This document shows, one piece after another, positions 1 to 11,870 of a stretch of 64,000 nucleotides of DNA. Position 1 is the stretch's first letter. Each line of letters begins with the position of its first letter. The translations under genes and the position numbers were made by a program. The stretch is from Pezizomycotina sp. ARF18 (taxonomy: Eukaryota; Ascomycota). Under the pieces are notes generated by a model. That model saw only the letters and a program-made list of their open reading frames with translations. It was not told the origin of the DNA and searched no databases. The stretch lies in contig AZLU01000091.1 in assembly GCA_002224055.1 (NCBI GenBank), positions 88,462 to 152,461 on the forward strand. The letters run 5' to 3'.

Positions 1-25
1 GAAGCGGAGAAATATTCTCCAAGCC

Positions 26-2457
26 TTGGAATTTAGCGACATGTACGGGAGATTTGAAACGGTGGAGCCCGCTCATTCTGAGACTTTTAAGTGGATATTC
101 GATGAGGATTATGGTGACAGTGAGGAGGGCCGGAGAGCCTATAGAGAGCCGGCTGACGGATTCTCCGGAGAAGTCGAACGTGAACGTTCGATTCGGGAGC
201 CATTTCTGCATTGCTGTCCTGTGGAGATGGCATATTTCATATTTCTGGAAATTAGGGTCAGGAAAATCAACCCTAATGAAGTTCCTTTGTGACCATGAAC
301 GTACCGAAACAGAATTACAGAGTGGGCAGGTGAGCAAACTTCCTGTGATCGCCTTATTTTCTATCCATCGGTCAGCACACAGTTACTCTAACCCCCGTCG
401 GCTTCCTGTTAATTATTCGTACAATGCTTATATTAGGCCAGAGGAAGTTGGTCTTTGCCAAATTTTCTTCTGGAAGCCTGGAACTCAACTCCAAAAATCC
501 CTGGGCGGACTCTTTCGATGTCTCCTCCACGACGCACTCCGCAGCTGTCCTGAACTGATCCCTAAGGTCTTTCCGGATACGTGGGATCGCCTTCCCATAT
601 CTTTCTCTATGCCCGAACCTCTTCAGCTAGCAATAACCAGATCCGCGATGCCTTCCACCGACTAATCCAGAATCCTCGTCTATACGAGAACACCGTTTCT
701 GTTTTTTATTGATGGGCTCGATGAATATGAGGAAACACGGCAAGAGGACTACAAAGCTATGGTTGACATGCTTTGCGGATGGACACAGGTCGCACCTGGG
801 GACGTGAAAATCTGTGTCTCTAGCAGGGAGTATAATGTATTTTTGAATAATTTATCTTCCGGCAAGAGGCTCCGTCTCCAAGATCTTACAAAGGGGGATA
901 TGAAGCGTTACATCTGAACAAACTAGGGCCCATTGACAAAAAGGTTGCTTCGGCTTAGTCGATACCCTTCTTTCCAGGGCTCGTGGAAGAGTCGGAAATC
1001 GCTTCTGGATCTTTCCATCCTCCAAGAAGAAATCAACGCGCTGCCGGAAGAGCTGGAAGATCTCTTTCGTCACCTCCTCGATGGTTTAAGCAGAGTCGCG
1101 CGCGTGAAGGCATACAAGACGTTTGCATTACTAGAAGCGCGCGATTCTATTCATAACGAAGGCGTACTATTCGCATAAGACTCCCGATCTAACAATTTCG
1201 CGTATTCCTTTCTCGAAGATTATTCCAAAGAGCCTGAATTTGCCATTCAAATACCACTCCGCTACCCTTATTACGGATGAGGTTAAAAAACAGCGCATAG
1301 ATAGAGCAGAAAAGTCACTGAGGGTAACACGAAGTGTCTCTTGGAAGCAGTTGACGGCAAGGTTACACATATCCACCGCTCTATAAAGGAGTTTCTACAG
1401 GGTAAGAAGATTCAAGATGAAATGACCGACCACTTCGAAACTTTAAACGCTGCGGATGCTCTCTCCCAGCTATATGTGGTAAACTTCGCGTGGAAAGTTA
1501 CATGTCTGGTAATTTCAATCGGAGGGACTGGAGTTGGCGACTTACAAGTATTATCCTACTGCGGACAACGTCGCGGCTTGATTGTGAGCCATACCTTTGG
1601 AATCGCTAGAGCCTTGCTGATTGAGCATGGGGCACTGATGTGCTTGTACCTCCTAATTACCGTTGTATGACGTGCAGTATATCCTCCGAATTCATTCCAG
1701 CGTCATAATATATTCGGGACTAGGAAAGGTTAATATCTAGTCCGCGTTTCTCGTCGTCTCTCCACTCCAATTTCCGCTATTGTGGCTCTGAAGAATACGT
1801 AGTCTGGAAGATTAGGCGCGACAACAATATTCTAAATATAAATTTCGAGATAGAAATCTTGCTCTCGATCATAATAAGGAGAATTCTATTCTACAAGTCG
1901 TCAGGTTTACCGCCACTAACGCAGGTTCTACACTGCTTACTCGAGAAGGACTGTCTCCGCAGGCATAATGGATGCTCCAGCACATGCGGACTACTTCGTT
2001 GGCGAAGAAGCGGCTGGACCGTCTGGGGTAAGTTTTATTTGAAGCCGCCTACTACTAGATCGAGTCAATGGAGACAGTTTGGGCGAGCAAATTCTTGGCA
2101 CAGCCATAGAGAAATTTCTCGAGCATGGCGCAGATCATCATTAGTTCTCCCTGGTCTGCGCCATTTGAATAATCATAATGGGTGGTTTTTCGGATCTCGA
2201 ATGACCCTGGGGAGTACCGGCGGAAAGGTAGTCGCCGCGAGCGCACCTCCGAATCGCAGCTGGAGTCAGTAGCTGCTATATTGGGCGGTGTATCACTCCG
2301 AGAACTGGTGGAATATTGGAAATTCGAGAATATGGAGAAGATCCTGAAACTTATTGACAAAAACACCAAGCAACAAAGGCGCAGAGACTACAGCGAGCGC
2401 TTCCGGTGCACAGGGCCAGGAATGCATACAATAGCGACTGATGCGTCAAGGCACGGT
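26..2457 (+). pseudogene. Broken NACHT-type STAND NTPase
   Basis: This is a degraded fungal NACHT NTPase, a class of cytoplasmic signalling ATPases often linked to non-self recognition. The N-terminal flank (AHSETFKWIF, about 75-150) is typical of these proteins. The P-loop LGSGKSTLMKFL lies near 255-290 and the Walker B region IDGLDEYEE near 705-735, followed by an SSRE sensor-like motif near 820. A winged-helix-like stretch (LPEELEDLFRHLLDGLSRV) follows near 1040-1095, and a THIHRSIKEFL block near 1365-1395. The parts fall in different frames. At about 250 one missing base separates the glycine-rich lead-in (GDGIFHISG) from the P-loop. The C-terminal part (1680-2457) is weakly recognisable. 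The gene may begin before the window. Family assignment is firm from the motifs; whether the frame breaks are real or sequencing errors cannot be settled here. Confidence 0.75.
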
Positions 2458-2460
2458 TAA

Positions 2461-3390
2461 TAGAATAACCTCCACCCTCCCACTATTTACTTTCCTTAGA
2501 ACCGGGGGAGGGGGCGATCGCTGTCAATGTTTCTGGTAATAATGCATTATTATTACCAAGCGAGGCTCTCCTAAACCTAAACGTAAAACCTACGGACATT
2601 TTCGTTCAATTCATAAACTTTGTACTTCAAAGGTGAAGCCTTGGGGATCCAGCACAAAGTGTTCCAATGCATCCGAAGGCAATCAGCAAACCGCTCAAGA
2701 GATGAAAAAGAAAAGAAAAATAGTAAAACGTGACCGGATCAGTGTCACCGTGGCGGAGTAGTTCCCTTACTCTTTTACGTTGACAATACCTATTTCTTGC
2801 CGCTCGCTTTCATATATGCCGGGCGACGATAAGTATCATGGCGCCGAATTTTCTAAGCTTTCAAGTTAATATATAAACCTACTCAAATTGAAGCCGCCGT
2901 ATGTTCTGTAAGAAAACAAGAACATGTAATACAAATCAAAGCCATGCATGTATTGATAGTGTAAAGAGTCTTGCAGTGAACCTTTCTATTGGATACTATT
3001 CTCCATAGGGATATTCGCGACATCGGACCTATGAATGTTCACCCCTGCCTGACTGCATCGGATTTTCTATTTCGATACATGTATATATATATCCGTTCTC
3101 ATGGATATATGAGATGGTAGCATTGTATGCCTTCATGCCTGACTGCATCGGATTTTCTATTTCGATACATGTATATATATCGCGTTCTCATGGATATATG
3201 AGATGGTAGCATTGTATGCCTTCATGGGTCTGTAATATTCTCATGGCCTTATATCCCGCCGCGGCGTTGTCACAACAGTAAAAATTATTCCTCTTTCTTA
3301 CGAATCTCTACTTATCTAACAACAATCAATTTACTAATTTTACCCACTCTCAAACGAACTTTTGAATACGACTGAACGATTAGATCTCGA
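2461..3390. other. Intergenic stretch without recognised gene
   Basis: No open frame with recognisable protein features is seen. The stretch contains the 90-bp tandem repeat listed separately. Confidence 0.5.
3047..3226. repeat. Two-copy 90-bp tandem repeat
   Basis: A 90-bp unit starting GCCTGACTGCATCGG is present twice head to tail (3047-3136 and 3137-3226). The copies differ only around the internal TATATA tract (a short length change). Each unit contains an imperfect palindrome, TCTCATGGATATATGAGA. Confidence 0.9.
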
Positions 3391-4157
3391 GCCCCATAAG
3401 TTACGAACCAATAGTGAAGAGAGGTCTTCTCAGGTAATATACCCCATCTTTCTCTACCTCAAATTCTAGTAATGGAGTCTAGAACTTAACTTAATATTAA
3501 TGCCAATTTTACCTGTTAGTATTCTGGAGCCTGGAGACTTGGCAGACATCAAAGTCCTCGTCGGCAAAGAAAAAAGGAGTTCAAGCTGCACAAGCCCTCC
3601 TCGCTAATGCCTCGGACTATTTCCGTTGCACTTTCTCCGCCAACGATGCCGCTAAAGATGGAAAGTCCAGCGTCATTGAACTTTCGGCTTTAAAACCAAC
3701 AGTGTTCGAACAGCTCCTTCGCCGCATCTACATGGATGTTGGGACAAGAACAAGAGCTACGAGCAGACCGCGAAAATCTTCGAGGCTGCGCATTGCTTGG
3801 GTATGTCTAGGGTCAAGATGTTTGCGATAAGCGACTCTCGGAGCGCGTCGAACAGATTACGAAGGTCGCAGAGAAGCGGAACTCGTGGAAGGTGCGAAGA
3901 AGGATATTGAGCCTGCCATGGTCGCGATCGAGACGATTTCAGACTGTTCAGAGGAGAAGAAGATTATAAGATGGACAAGTTACTCGATTCCCTCAAGAGC
4001 CGGGTATCTCAACGACATAATTAGGATGCCCGTTATTCAGAAAATCATGAAGAGAATTTCGCAATGGAGGATTATTTTTAAGATTGGTATGGGGAAGGTG
4101 ACACTATTGTTCTATCTGTCAAACACAAAAAGAATTAATCATGTAAGACTCTGTTGA
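3390..4157 (+). pseudogene. BTB/POZ domain protein remnant (copy 1)
   Basis: The BTB core is recognisable: ILEPGDLADIKVLVGKE is followed, one frame on, by EFKLHKALLANASDYFR and then VIELSALKPTVFEQLLRRIY. BTB domains mediate dimerisation and often recruit cullin-3 ubiquitin ligases. A short upstream exon ending in VKRGLLS (splice donor GTAATA at 3433) joins across an intron to the acceptor at about 3524, the arrangement seen in the other BTB genes of this window. One base is missing in an A-rich run near 3571 and further frame changes follow after 3735. No ATG is visible in frame upstream of the first exon, so the gene is probably non-functional or mis-sequenced. The downstream 3885-4157 stretch is open and may be its C-terminal half. 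Confidence 0.7.
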
Positions 4158-4764
4158 AGAGGCAACAGGAGGTTAGTTCGATGTCTCCTATATCTGACCT
4201 TTTACGGGATAGAAATAGCTTCCACCTGATTAGAAACGAGAAATTATAGAACTCTGCACGATCTCCGCTGGACTGTATTGAACTTTTGTTCGTACCTACG
4301 TATAACTATGGAGACATCAGGCTTCCGGAATGGAAGGGGATATCACGAAGGGTATAAACTGACTTCCTCAAACTCGAGAGCTCTGTTTGATCTACATGGG
4401 GGATATATGCTACTTCCTTGTTGTAGATTTAGAACTCTCCAAGAACAAGAACCATGATATGCAGATACCAAAAAGAAACTAAAATTTTCCGCCAGCTGTA
4501 GTTTGCCAGTTTGTGCAGGGCTTGCAACTATTGCCAAGTAACACCCAGTTGGGAGGCGAAATAAAGTATATATAAACTTCTTCCGGTGTAATGCTACTCT
4601 TAACTTTTCATCCATTAGAGAATCTCTGCGTCTTTTGCATAAATCTTGAGCTCAATATAAGCCACCTCCATCAAAATAGGATTATCGGTTCTTTTCCCGG
4701 CGGTCTTGTGTTGCTAGTATCCTGGATCCGTTATATATATAAATTACTTGTTTTCGCGTGTAAT
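4158..4764. other. Intergenic stretch without recognised gene
   Basis: Short open frames on both strands show no recognisable motif or splice context; nothing is annotated. Confidence 0.4.
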
Positions 4765-5522
4765 AATACGGCGAAAAAAAGAGCTCCAACACAAGGAAGA
4801 AAAAGCCGCCTAGGGTGATAACAATCGATGAAAGCGAATCCCCTGATTTTCAAGATATCAGCAGGTAAGATGACTCGTTCTCTCATATAACTAGATTTTC
4901 TTGCTGTTCCTCATTCAGTTCCGATGAATCCAGCTCTTCCTGTCTCCCGACTATTCAGATATAACAATCATCGCCGGCCGCAAGCAAGCCGCACTCCACG
5001 CGCACCGCGCTATAATCTGCCAAAACTCACTCCGGTTCCGCCGCTTTCGCGCGGACCGTAGGAACGGCGAAAGAGTCTTCGATAAATGGATGGACGAATT
5101 TCCCCAGCGCCGTAGAAAGTGTGCTTTACTATCTCTACACTGGAAAATACACTTTCCCGGCCGATCTTAACATGTGTATCCAGGCAATGACGTACATGGT
5201 TTACCTACTTGTTCCGGGTCTTGTGAAGTATATTTACGAGAGCCTCGAACGCGATACGCTGATATTTTGAAAGACTCTCTGGTGGAGTATGGGGCGAAGG
5301 ATACTATGAGGGAGGCTTTATATTATTGTCGATGATCTTGACGCTGAGCAAATCTGGCACCGGGGAGTGTTTAGGATGCTGATCTGGTTTATGTATAAGG
5401 TCAGGCTTCACGAGCTCCTGGACACAGAAAATACAATTTTCGGTGTTTAGTTGTTGACGCAGAAGCCGAGGCTAATGGGGGAGTTTCATGCGGCGCTGGT
5501 GGAGGACCATAAGGAGGTTTAA
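4765..5522 (+). pseudogene. BTB/POZ domain protein remnant (copy 2)
   Basis: The exon before the donor at 4865 encodes PPRVITIDESESPDFQDIS, and a 54-bp intron (4865-4918) follows. The BTB block reads SPDYSDITIIAGRKQAALH then AHRAIICQNSLRFRRFRAD, and one frame on AVESVLYYLYTGKYTFPADL near 5110-5165. The C-terminal part (REALYIIVDDLDAEQIWH to HKEV, about 5310-5522) is helical. Frame changes occur near 4935, 5105, 5260 and 5320, and a TAG interrupts the C-terminus near 5449. No ATG was found in frame for the first exon. It is more divergent from its neighbours than the MENNL-type copies. Confidence 0.65.
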
Positions 5523-5609
5523 AAGGGTTAGAATGTATTAGTATTGCGCTGTCAAGTCCGCTTATCCATTTGTATCCATATTGCCTCACCTCTTTTTTTC
5601 TTCTAGTTT

Positions 5610-5626
5610 CCCCCCCCCCCCCCCCC
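5610..5626. repeat. 17-nt poly-C tract
   Basis: An uninterrupted run of about 17 C residues lies just beyond the BTB copy 2 remnant. Length is likely unstable and hard to sequence. Confidence 0.9.
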
Positions 5627-5905
5627 TCCAATTCTCATTCTTTCATAGCTAGCATGTGACTACAAGGATCTTTATCCTTCAGCTATTTTCAATTTGTAGA
5701 AAATTGCATACTATTTTCATGATAATAGGACTCGCATTGCCATTTCAATCGATTGATATAGAAGATAGGCATTCAAAACGATTGTCATATTTAGAGACTT
5801 TACTCCTAACTCTTTAGCTGATTATATCGGTGTGTTAATCTCTAAACAGGGTTGAGGAATTCTTCGCGGTGGGATATGTATTTCTCCATACATTTCTCAC
5901 GATAA

Positions 5906-6668
5906 CTAACCGCTTTTAGAGGTAATAACAATTCGTAAATGCAGTCCCCAATGGTTATTCTCAACTGACAAGCGGAGTAAGTAGACCGCCGCATGCGGGT
6001 TCTGCAGCAGGATCGCCTTGAAACTTGGTCTCTCTAGTAGTTCGCCAAGAAGCCTGTAAATAACGGCAATGAACTTAACCAGGATCATCTCGTCGCTTTC
6101 CTGGTAGAGCTTCAACATAACTCAATCGCCTGCACGCACTTGTCAAATGCGATCCTTAAATTAGTGAGGTAGATCTTTCCATCACAACGCCACGCGTCTT
6201 CCAGACGATCAACGGCATTGTCTACGGCGAGGACCTTGACGGTGCGCATCCCGAAGTAACCCGCGGCTTCGTAAATCTCCCCCAATTCCTTCCAAGTCTT
6301 CTCCCGCTTATCGTCCTCTCCCCTGTACCATTCGCCGGCGTAAACTATGCGGAGGATGTTGTCGAAGACAGTTGGATCTAGGTCTTTGATCTCGATGAGG
6401 TTCTCTTTTCCTTCTTTGAATTCGCTGTTAGTCGAGCAGGTGGTCTGAAAGTAGGTGGAGCTGTTAGCAAGGATGACCTTGTGGACACTGAACTCCTTGC
6501 GCTTCTTGCCAACTACGACCTTTAGGTCCGAGAATTCGCCGGTTTCGAGCGTGCTGTTTATTCAAGTTAGCTTTGCGAATCGTAAATATTTGAGACATCA
6601 AGGCTGTCTTTGAGTGTGAGTATACCCTAAAAGGCCTTTCTTGGCTTCATCTGCAGCTGTTCAGCCAT
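5906..6668 (-). CDS. BTB/POZ domain protein (copy 3)
   Basis: Exon 2 begins at 6553 with TLETGEFSDLKVVVGKKRK, then EFSVHKVILANSSTYFQ and LIEIKDLDPTVFDNILRIVY, a clear BTB domain. A BACK-like helical part follows (YEAAGYFGMRTVKVLAVDN). The C-terminus ends with AILLQNPHAAVYLL, matching the IL-x-x-NP-x-x-A-x-Y motif of the other copies. A 72-bp intron (6554-6625) separates a short exon ending KKGLLG from the BTB exon. The visible ATG at 6668 is out of frame with that exon by one base, and another single-base change lies near 6118. The paralogue at 26.1 kb has the same exon ending (KKGLLG) and is the closest relative visible. Molecular partner unknown. Confidence 0.75.
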
Positions 6669-7611
6669 ACTGTTTATTTCTCTTGACGCTGTTATACAGA
6701 GTAATTAGGAGGGAAGCTTATAAGTCAAGTATAGGGAGATCGTTTTTGCGAATTACTTTAAGTAGCGCTGTAAACTGATTTGAAAGGAGAACTAGGGTAG
6801 TTTGTGGTTTTTTTGTTTGTAAAGTTGCTTTCTCAGTTTTTGGCCCGAGAGAAAAAGTTGAGGGAGAAATTTAAGCTATAAAAAAAACCGCAAATGAAAT
6901 AAATAAAAACGAGGAAATTTTTGCAGCAATGGATCTCACTTCACCAAAGGCTTTCTTCCATTCTTCTCCTTCATTAAGATATTCTATTTGTCTCTCTCTG
7001 TGTGTGTGTTTTAGAGCTGCTATACTTCGTTGAGAGACACCTAGAAAGAATAAGCATGAAAAGTGCTCCAAAGTACTATCTTCACTTTCACACGTATACT
7101 TATTACTTGCTCTAGATTAGGAAAGGAGCATCGCATCGGCTTCCCAAGGCCCTTATTAAAAATCGCTTTATGTCGAATATTTTCAGCGGCTTCCGTCTAG
7201 AATCCTCCAGTAGCAAGATGAGGAGTAGCGCTCAAAAGCGAAGGGGCTGCAGTATCAGACCTACTTAGGTAGCGATATGGAGGGGTTTTTGTCTTCGGAT
7301 TTTAAGCCCTGAATAACCTACTGTGTCTCGTTCGTTTGAAGATAAGAGCTGAAAAAGCAGGCTAAATGGGAGTTGCAATAGATCAAGATTTCCTTAAATC
7401 ATTAACCGAGCGCATGCCAACGGATTGGATCCCCAAGACGACAGAGAAGCTGGAATATTGAGCGTAAAGAAAAGTTTACGATATCAATTCTTGCTTCCTG
7501 TATCTAGAGATAATGATACCTTTATTTTAACTCCAATTCCCCATATATCCCATTGAACCACCATCGAATATATCAGAAGGTATCAACAATAAACGCCGTA
7601 TCAATAACCCT
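6669..7611. other. Intergenic stretch without recognised gene
   Basis: AT-rich stretch between two BTB genes. Nothing with coding character or RNA-gene structure was recognised. Confidence 0.45.
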
Positions 7612-8291
7612 TTAAAGAAGATTTTGGATGACATACAGCGCGAGCTTCGGGTTGTCCAGCAAGATATCTGAAATACTCTCCTCGCCCTCCTCGCCCACAA
7701 TATGACCAAACACCTATTGTTCCTGAATTTCTCCATGATCGGTAAGAATATCTCCGCGTCCTCCTCCTGTAAAGCTTTAGAATAGTCTTCACTGCGACGA
7801 AGTTGTCGCTCTTCGTGTTATCGCCGCGCTTCATATCGTAACACAACTCCCCCAGATGCTCGCCTTGACGCTCGGCATGTCGAGTAGTCCGCCATGGCGT
7901 ATATCGCGGCCATCTCGCCGAAATCCTCGGGCCCGTCCCAGCGGTTGGCGTAGAAGAAGCGGATCATGTAGTCGAATACCTCGGTGCGACATCGGGAGGC
8001 GGATGACCTCGGAATTTGATTCTTTGAATTGCTGTTTGTGAGAGCGCTTTGCGGAAGTAGCCGGATACGCCGCTGAGGATGGCTTTGTGCGAGGCGTACT
8101 CTCTCTGGTCCGGACCGGCGCCGATGATGAGTTTGATGTCGGAGTGTTCGCCGCTTTCTAGGATGCTGTATAAATAGAATATGGGGAAATGGTGAGTAAG
8201 ATAGAGCTGTAGTTGTATGTGATAGCAAGATGTTTGTCGCGGTCTGGACGGTGAATCAATGACGTTTACTTACGGTAGGAGGTTATTCCAT
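7612..8291 (-). CDS. BTB/POZ domain protein (copy 4, MENNL type)
   Basis: The first exon (about 8274-8291) reads MENNLLP once one missing A is allowed for, then donor GTAAGT. The intron runs to about 8166. Exon 2 gives ILESGEHSDIKLIIGAG, then YASHKAILSGVSGYFRKAL, then FKESNSEVIRLP and VFDYMIRFFYANRWDG: a complete BTB domain. The end reads ISDILLDNPKLALYVIQNLL before TAA, the family C-terminal motif. Frame changes (near 8040, 7990, 7880 and 7700) are single-base. N-terminus, intron position and C-terminal motif match copies 5 and 6, so these are tandem paralogues. Confidence 0.75.
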
Positions 8292-9092
8292 GGCCATAAA
8301 GCCATACTCACTGTCGCTCCTTCATGCCGTACGTGGAAGTAACAACTGAAAGGGAGTGCCTTGATTAGGGGTGGTTTTTGCTTTCGGAAAGGTTTGCCAG
8401 TCATATCTTATTGTTTGAAGGTGGTAGAGGGCTAGTTAGGTTTTTGTTTGAGTTGAGAAAAATTGAAAGAACGGCAGAAAGGAATAAGGAGAAGAAGGAA
8501 GAGAGAGGAAATAAGGCATAGCTTTACCTGGTGTCCTTTTTTTATTCTCTTTTCCTCTCTTTGTATCTGAAATAGTTCGTCTGCATCAGCGAGTTAAACA
8601 TTTGCTCTTTTTTTTTTTTTTTTTTTACTGGACAATAAATGTGAAATTTGAGCGCTCTTTGATTCGCTTTCTAAAGCTTGGATATTGCCCCAAATCCATC
8701 AATTTCAGTGTGCACGTGTGACCAAGATTGCTCTACTTTGTCTGCGCGGTCAGTTTCTTTGAGGTCCATCGTGTTATTTTACTCCAACCCTCTGCGTAAA
8801 ATGGTAGTAGAAAGTATCTGATAATAAACTACGCCTAAATTGCACCATGCTTGATTAACTCTCAGCTTTGCATTGATGAAGTCAACAGAAAACAGAAATG
8901 CTTGACAACGGAGAGGTGCAATGCAATGCTGTGCTCTTTCTGGCTTGGTCTCTCTGGCAGGTTTGCGAATTTGCAAATTGATCTTTCTATCGAAGGTTTC
9001 TAAAAGTGCAAGAAAAATAGTAAACAGTACATATACACGTCTTTCAAGCATTGCCTGTGAGCAGATACAAGGAACCTCAAGCTCTCTAAACA
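8292..9092. other. Intergenic stretch with poly-T run
   Basis: Contains a 19-nt T run at 8608-8626. No gene recognised; small open frames at 8779-9103 lack motifs. Confidence 0.45.
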
Positions 9093-9789
9093 TTAAGTCT
9101 TAGACACCAGATGCTTAACAAACGCGACTGCTAAATGGGCGTTGCCCCGTAAAATATTCTCCAAGACACCATTCTCAAGCCCATGAGGCAATTGATATCG
9201 CCCTTGCTCTTTATCTCCTTGATCAATGGTTTTATTAATTTTTCGTCCTCTTGGACGTAGTGCTCAAATACCGATTTGAGGGTGACGAAGTATTCGTGTG
9301 ACCAGTATTTAATCTAATCCTGTCTAGCTAGGTCTTTTGATGACGCACGCCTTAACACTCGGGATATCGAAATAAGCTGCCTGCGCGTAAACTGCTGCTG
9401 CGTACTCTGGGGCGAAGTCCTCAGGGTTCTGCGGACTTTTCCACCGGTTTGTGTAAAGGTACGTCAAGATCTCTTTAAAAACCCTGGGATCCGTCTCGGG
9501 CAACGTGACGACGTTTTCTAGCTTCCTTAAACTGACTTTCGGGCGATAAGGCGGTGTTGAAGTATCCCGATAGGCGCAGAGAATAACTTTGTGGGAATTG
9601 AATTCCAGCGTCCTAGGTCCTTGACCGACGATGAGTTTCACATCCGAGAGTTTCCCAGTCCCAAGCATCCTGTTGATTGGTTTCGGTTAACACAACACAC
9701 AAGAAATTCCCCCTCCCCCCAAAAAAAAAAAAAAAAAGAGAGAGAGCCTAAACCACTGATCATACGTACTTAATAAGATTATTCTCCAT
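9093..9789 (-). pseudogene. BTB/POZ domain protein (copy 5, MENNL type), C-terminus broken
   Basis: Exon 1 (9770-9789) is 20 nt and encodes MENNLI plus two bases. The donor GTACGT follows, and the acceptor CAG gives exon 2 from 9669, restoring a lysine codon across a phase-2 intron of 100 bp. The BTB domain is intact: MLGTGKLSDVKLIVGQG, EFNSHKVILCAYRD and VFKEILTYLYTNRWKSP. The frame stops at TAG (9324-9326) after VKACVIK. The expected C-terminal region continues beyond this in another frame (EYFVTLKSVFEHYVQEDEKL) with one further stop, ending VLENILRGNAHLAVAFVKHL near 9100. The truncated product would be a BTB-only protein of about 120 residues. Whether the stop is real decides if this is a functional short form. 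Confidence 0.8.
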
Positions 9790-10692
9790 CTTGCGAGTCT
9801 GAGATAGAAAAGTTTTGTTCGGTTCACAGATCAATTCTTCAGATTCCCTTCGTCGATGCAGGTACTAAGGGCTTCACTGGTTTATATAAACCCCTGTCCA
9901 GCAGCCTCGCCTCCTGACCTATTTTCTGCATCAACAATTAAAACTAGGATGCATCACTTGCCGCCGGCGCTTAATATCACATCAGGATCCAAAATAAGGT
10001 TATCACACTACCGTAGCACTACTAATACTATCGCAGCGGCTGTTGCCATTTCCTCAACTCCTTAAAACCTCCGTAATTTCATTTTCAATAGATGCGGACG
10101 TCTCAAAAACGTGGGATTCGAAAACATATAGCCGAATTTCAAGAAAATGATCCTTATGTACAATAAGGCAAATACATGATGTAGGCCTATCATGCTCCTA
10201 AATTTTCCATCTTTTTTATATAATGTCCCAAGTTCAAAATTTTTAAAAGCCCCGGAGTTTTCTAGGCATCTACATTTCGTTTCTAACTGGTCCAGTGCTT
10301 GTATGACCCTACAGAGGCGAATATCTAACCCACTCATCCGTTCGTTTGTAGGTCATTTTAAATGTTATTTGAGTCTATCTAGTTCATTCAATAATATTAA
10401 ATCATATTCAAAAGCTTCCATTCTGAACATTATATTCTAACTAAACTTCTAACATGCGCATTTACCTTCTCCGAATGACTTGCAGCCGCAAAGAAAGGCT
10501 AGAATGTACATATACGCGAGCCCTGCATATCTCCCGCACCAGACGGGTGTGAATTGAGAAATCTCATAGTTTAAGGTATCGCCCCGATTATCTCAGAGTG
10601 GGTGAAAATCGTCAATAAATGTTCAAAACCTTGCAGCGGTCACCTAGAAGAAAAGAAAATCTCTTTCCACAAACGCCGACTACTAGTTCTAT
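9790..10692. other. Intergenic stretch without recognised gene
   Basis: Sequence between two minus-strand BTB genes, including the likely promoter of copy 5. The open frames here lack motifs. Confidence 0.4.
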
Positions 10693-11378
10693 TTAGCTAG
10701 ATGGTCTATCACGAAGACCGCCAGATCGGATTACTGAGGAATATTGGTCGGAAGTGATCGCCTCATAGTTAAGATGTCTTCGAAAACAATTATCCTTTAC
10801 GAATTTTTCCATGATCGGGGCGACTAACTCCCTATCCTCCTCGCGATAGTGTTCAAAGACGGACTTGATGCGAGAAGTGTATAATTCGGGTAATAAGGGC
10901 TGATGCGTCCGACGATATCACCAACTACGCAAGCTTAATGCTGGCACGTCAAAGTAATCTGCTTGTGCGTACATCTCCGCCCCTCCGCGTCGTTTGTCGT
11001 AAGCCAACGGTTGGTAGAAGTACTCTAACATCTTCTTGAACGCTTGTATCTGTGTCGGGTAAAACCTGACCACGTTCTCTTTTGCTTCTTTGAATTCGCT
11101 CGTCGGCCGATAAAACTTTGCGAAAATAGCCGGACAGGCCGCAAAGGACGACCTTGTGAGAGTTGAATTCCATCTGCTCCGTACCTTGACCGACGATGAT
11201 TTGACGTCCGAGAATTCACCGGACTGGAGCATTCTACGCTAGAGTTAGCACAGTCTCGGGAAAAAAAGAAAAAAAGGGGTATCGAAGGGCTGGAAAGGGA
11301 TCGTAGACATAAAAAGCAATCGATGCTCAGCTCATCACGGAAAATCAATGAAACTCACTCAACGAGATTGTTCTCCAT
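10693..11378 (-). CDS. BTB/POZ domain protein (copy 6, MENNL type)
   Basis: Exon 1 (11359-11378) is again 20 nt and encodes MENNLV plus two bases, with donor GTGAGT. The acceptor TAG leads to exon 2 from 11233. The intron (11234-11358, 125 bp) is phase 2, as in copy 5. The BTB domain reads MLQSGEFSDVK, then EFNSHKVVLCGLSGYFRKVL, then TSEFKEAKENVVRFYP and AFKKMLEYFYQPLAYDKR. YAQADYFDVPAL and KSVFEHYREEDRELVAPIM form the helical C-terminal half, closely matching copy 5. Single-base frame changes occur near 11195, 11110 and 10925. Function is unknown beyond the protein-interaction domain. Confidence 0.78.
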
Positions 11379-11870
11379 TTTCAAAGCTGGCGGGCTTTTG
11401 AGCCAGAGGGTACTACCGGTTGAAGTTGCGACTTTGGGCAGCACTTCGAATTCTTCGTTATTTCTACTTGACAATGGTCTTCCCCGAACTCAATACTCTG
11501 TAGATATGGACTTCAAGGCGGGCTGTTGTATGATGGGTCGAAGGGAGAGTGGAATTCGTGCCCCAAGTTTTTTACTTCACGATTACCTTTATCTGGCTTC
11601 CATCCTTAAACCTTGTCGTTCAGCCTCGTCTGCTATTACCCTGCCTACAGGTTCTTGCATTGCATCACTTGCAGCTCGCGGGGTTAATAACAACATATTA
11701 AGGCCCAAGAACGACGCTGTGACTGGATATATATATTGTTTCTGAAATAATATATATCTATATTAAAATGGAGATGAAACGAAGAGGTTATAACTACAGT
11801 ACAAAAGAAAAATAAATAAATAAAATAAAGGAAGAAAGCTAAGACTACTACCGTAACAACTCCTTAAATG
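11379..11870. other. Intergenic stretch without recognised gene
   Basis: Upstream region of BTB copy 6 and downstream region of the GTPase gene. A + strand open frame at 11323-11745 overlaps BTB exon 1 and has no recognisable feature. Confidence 0.4.
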
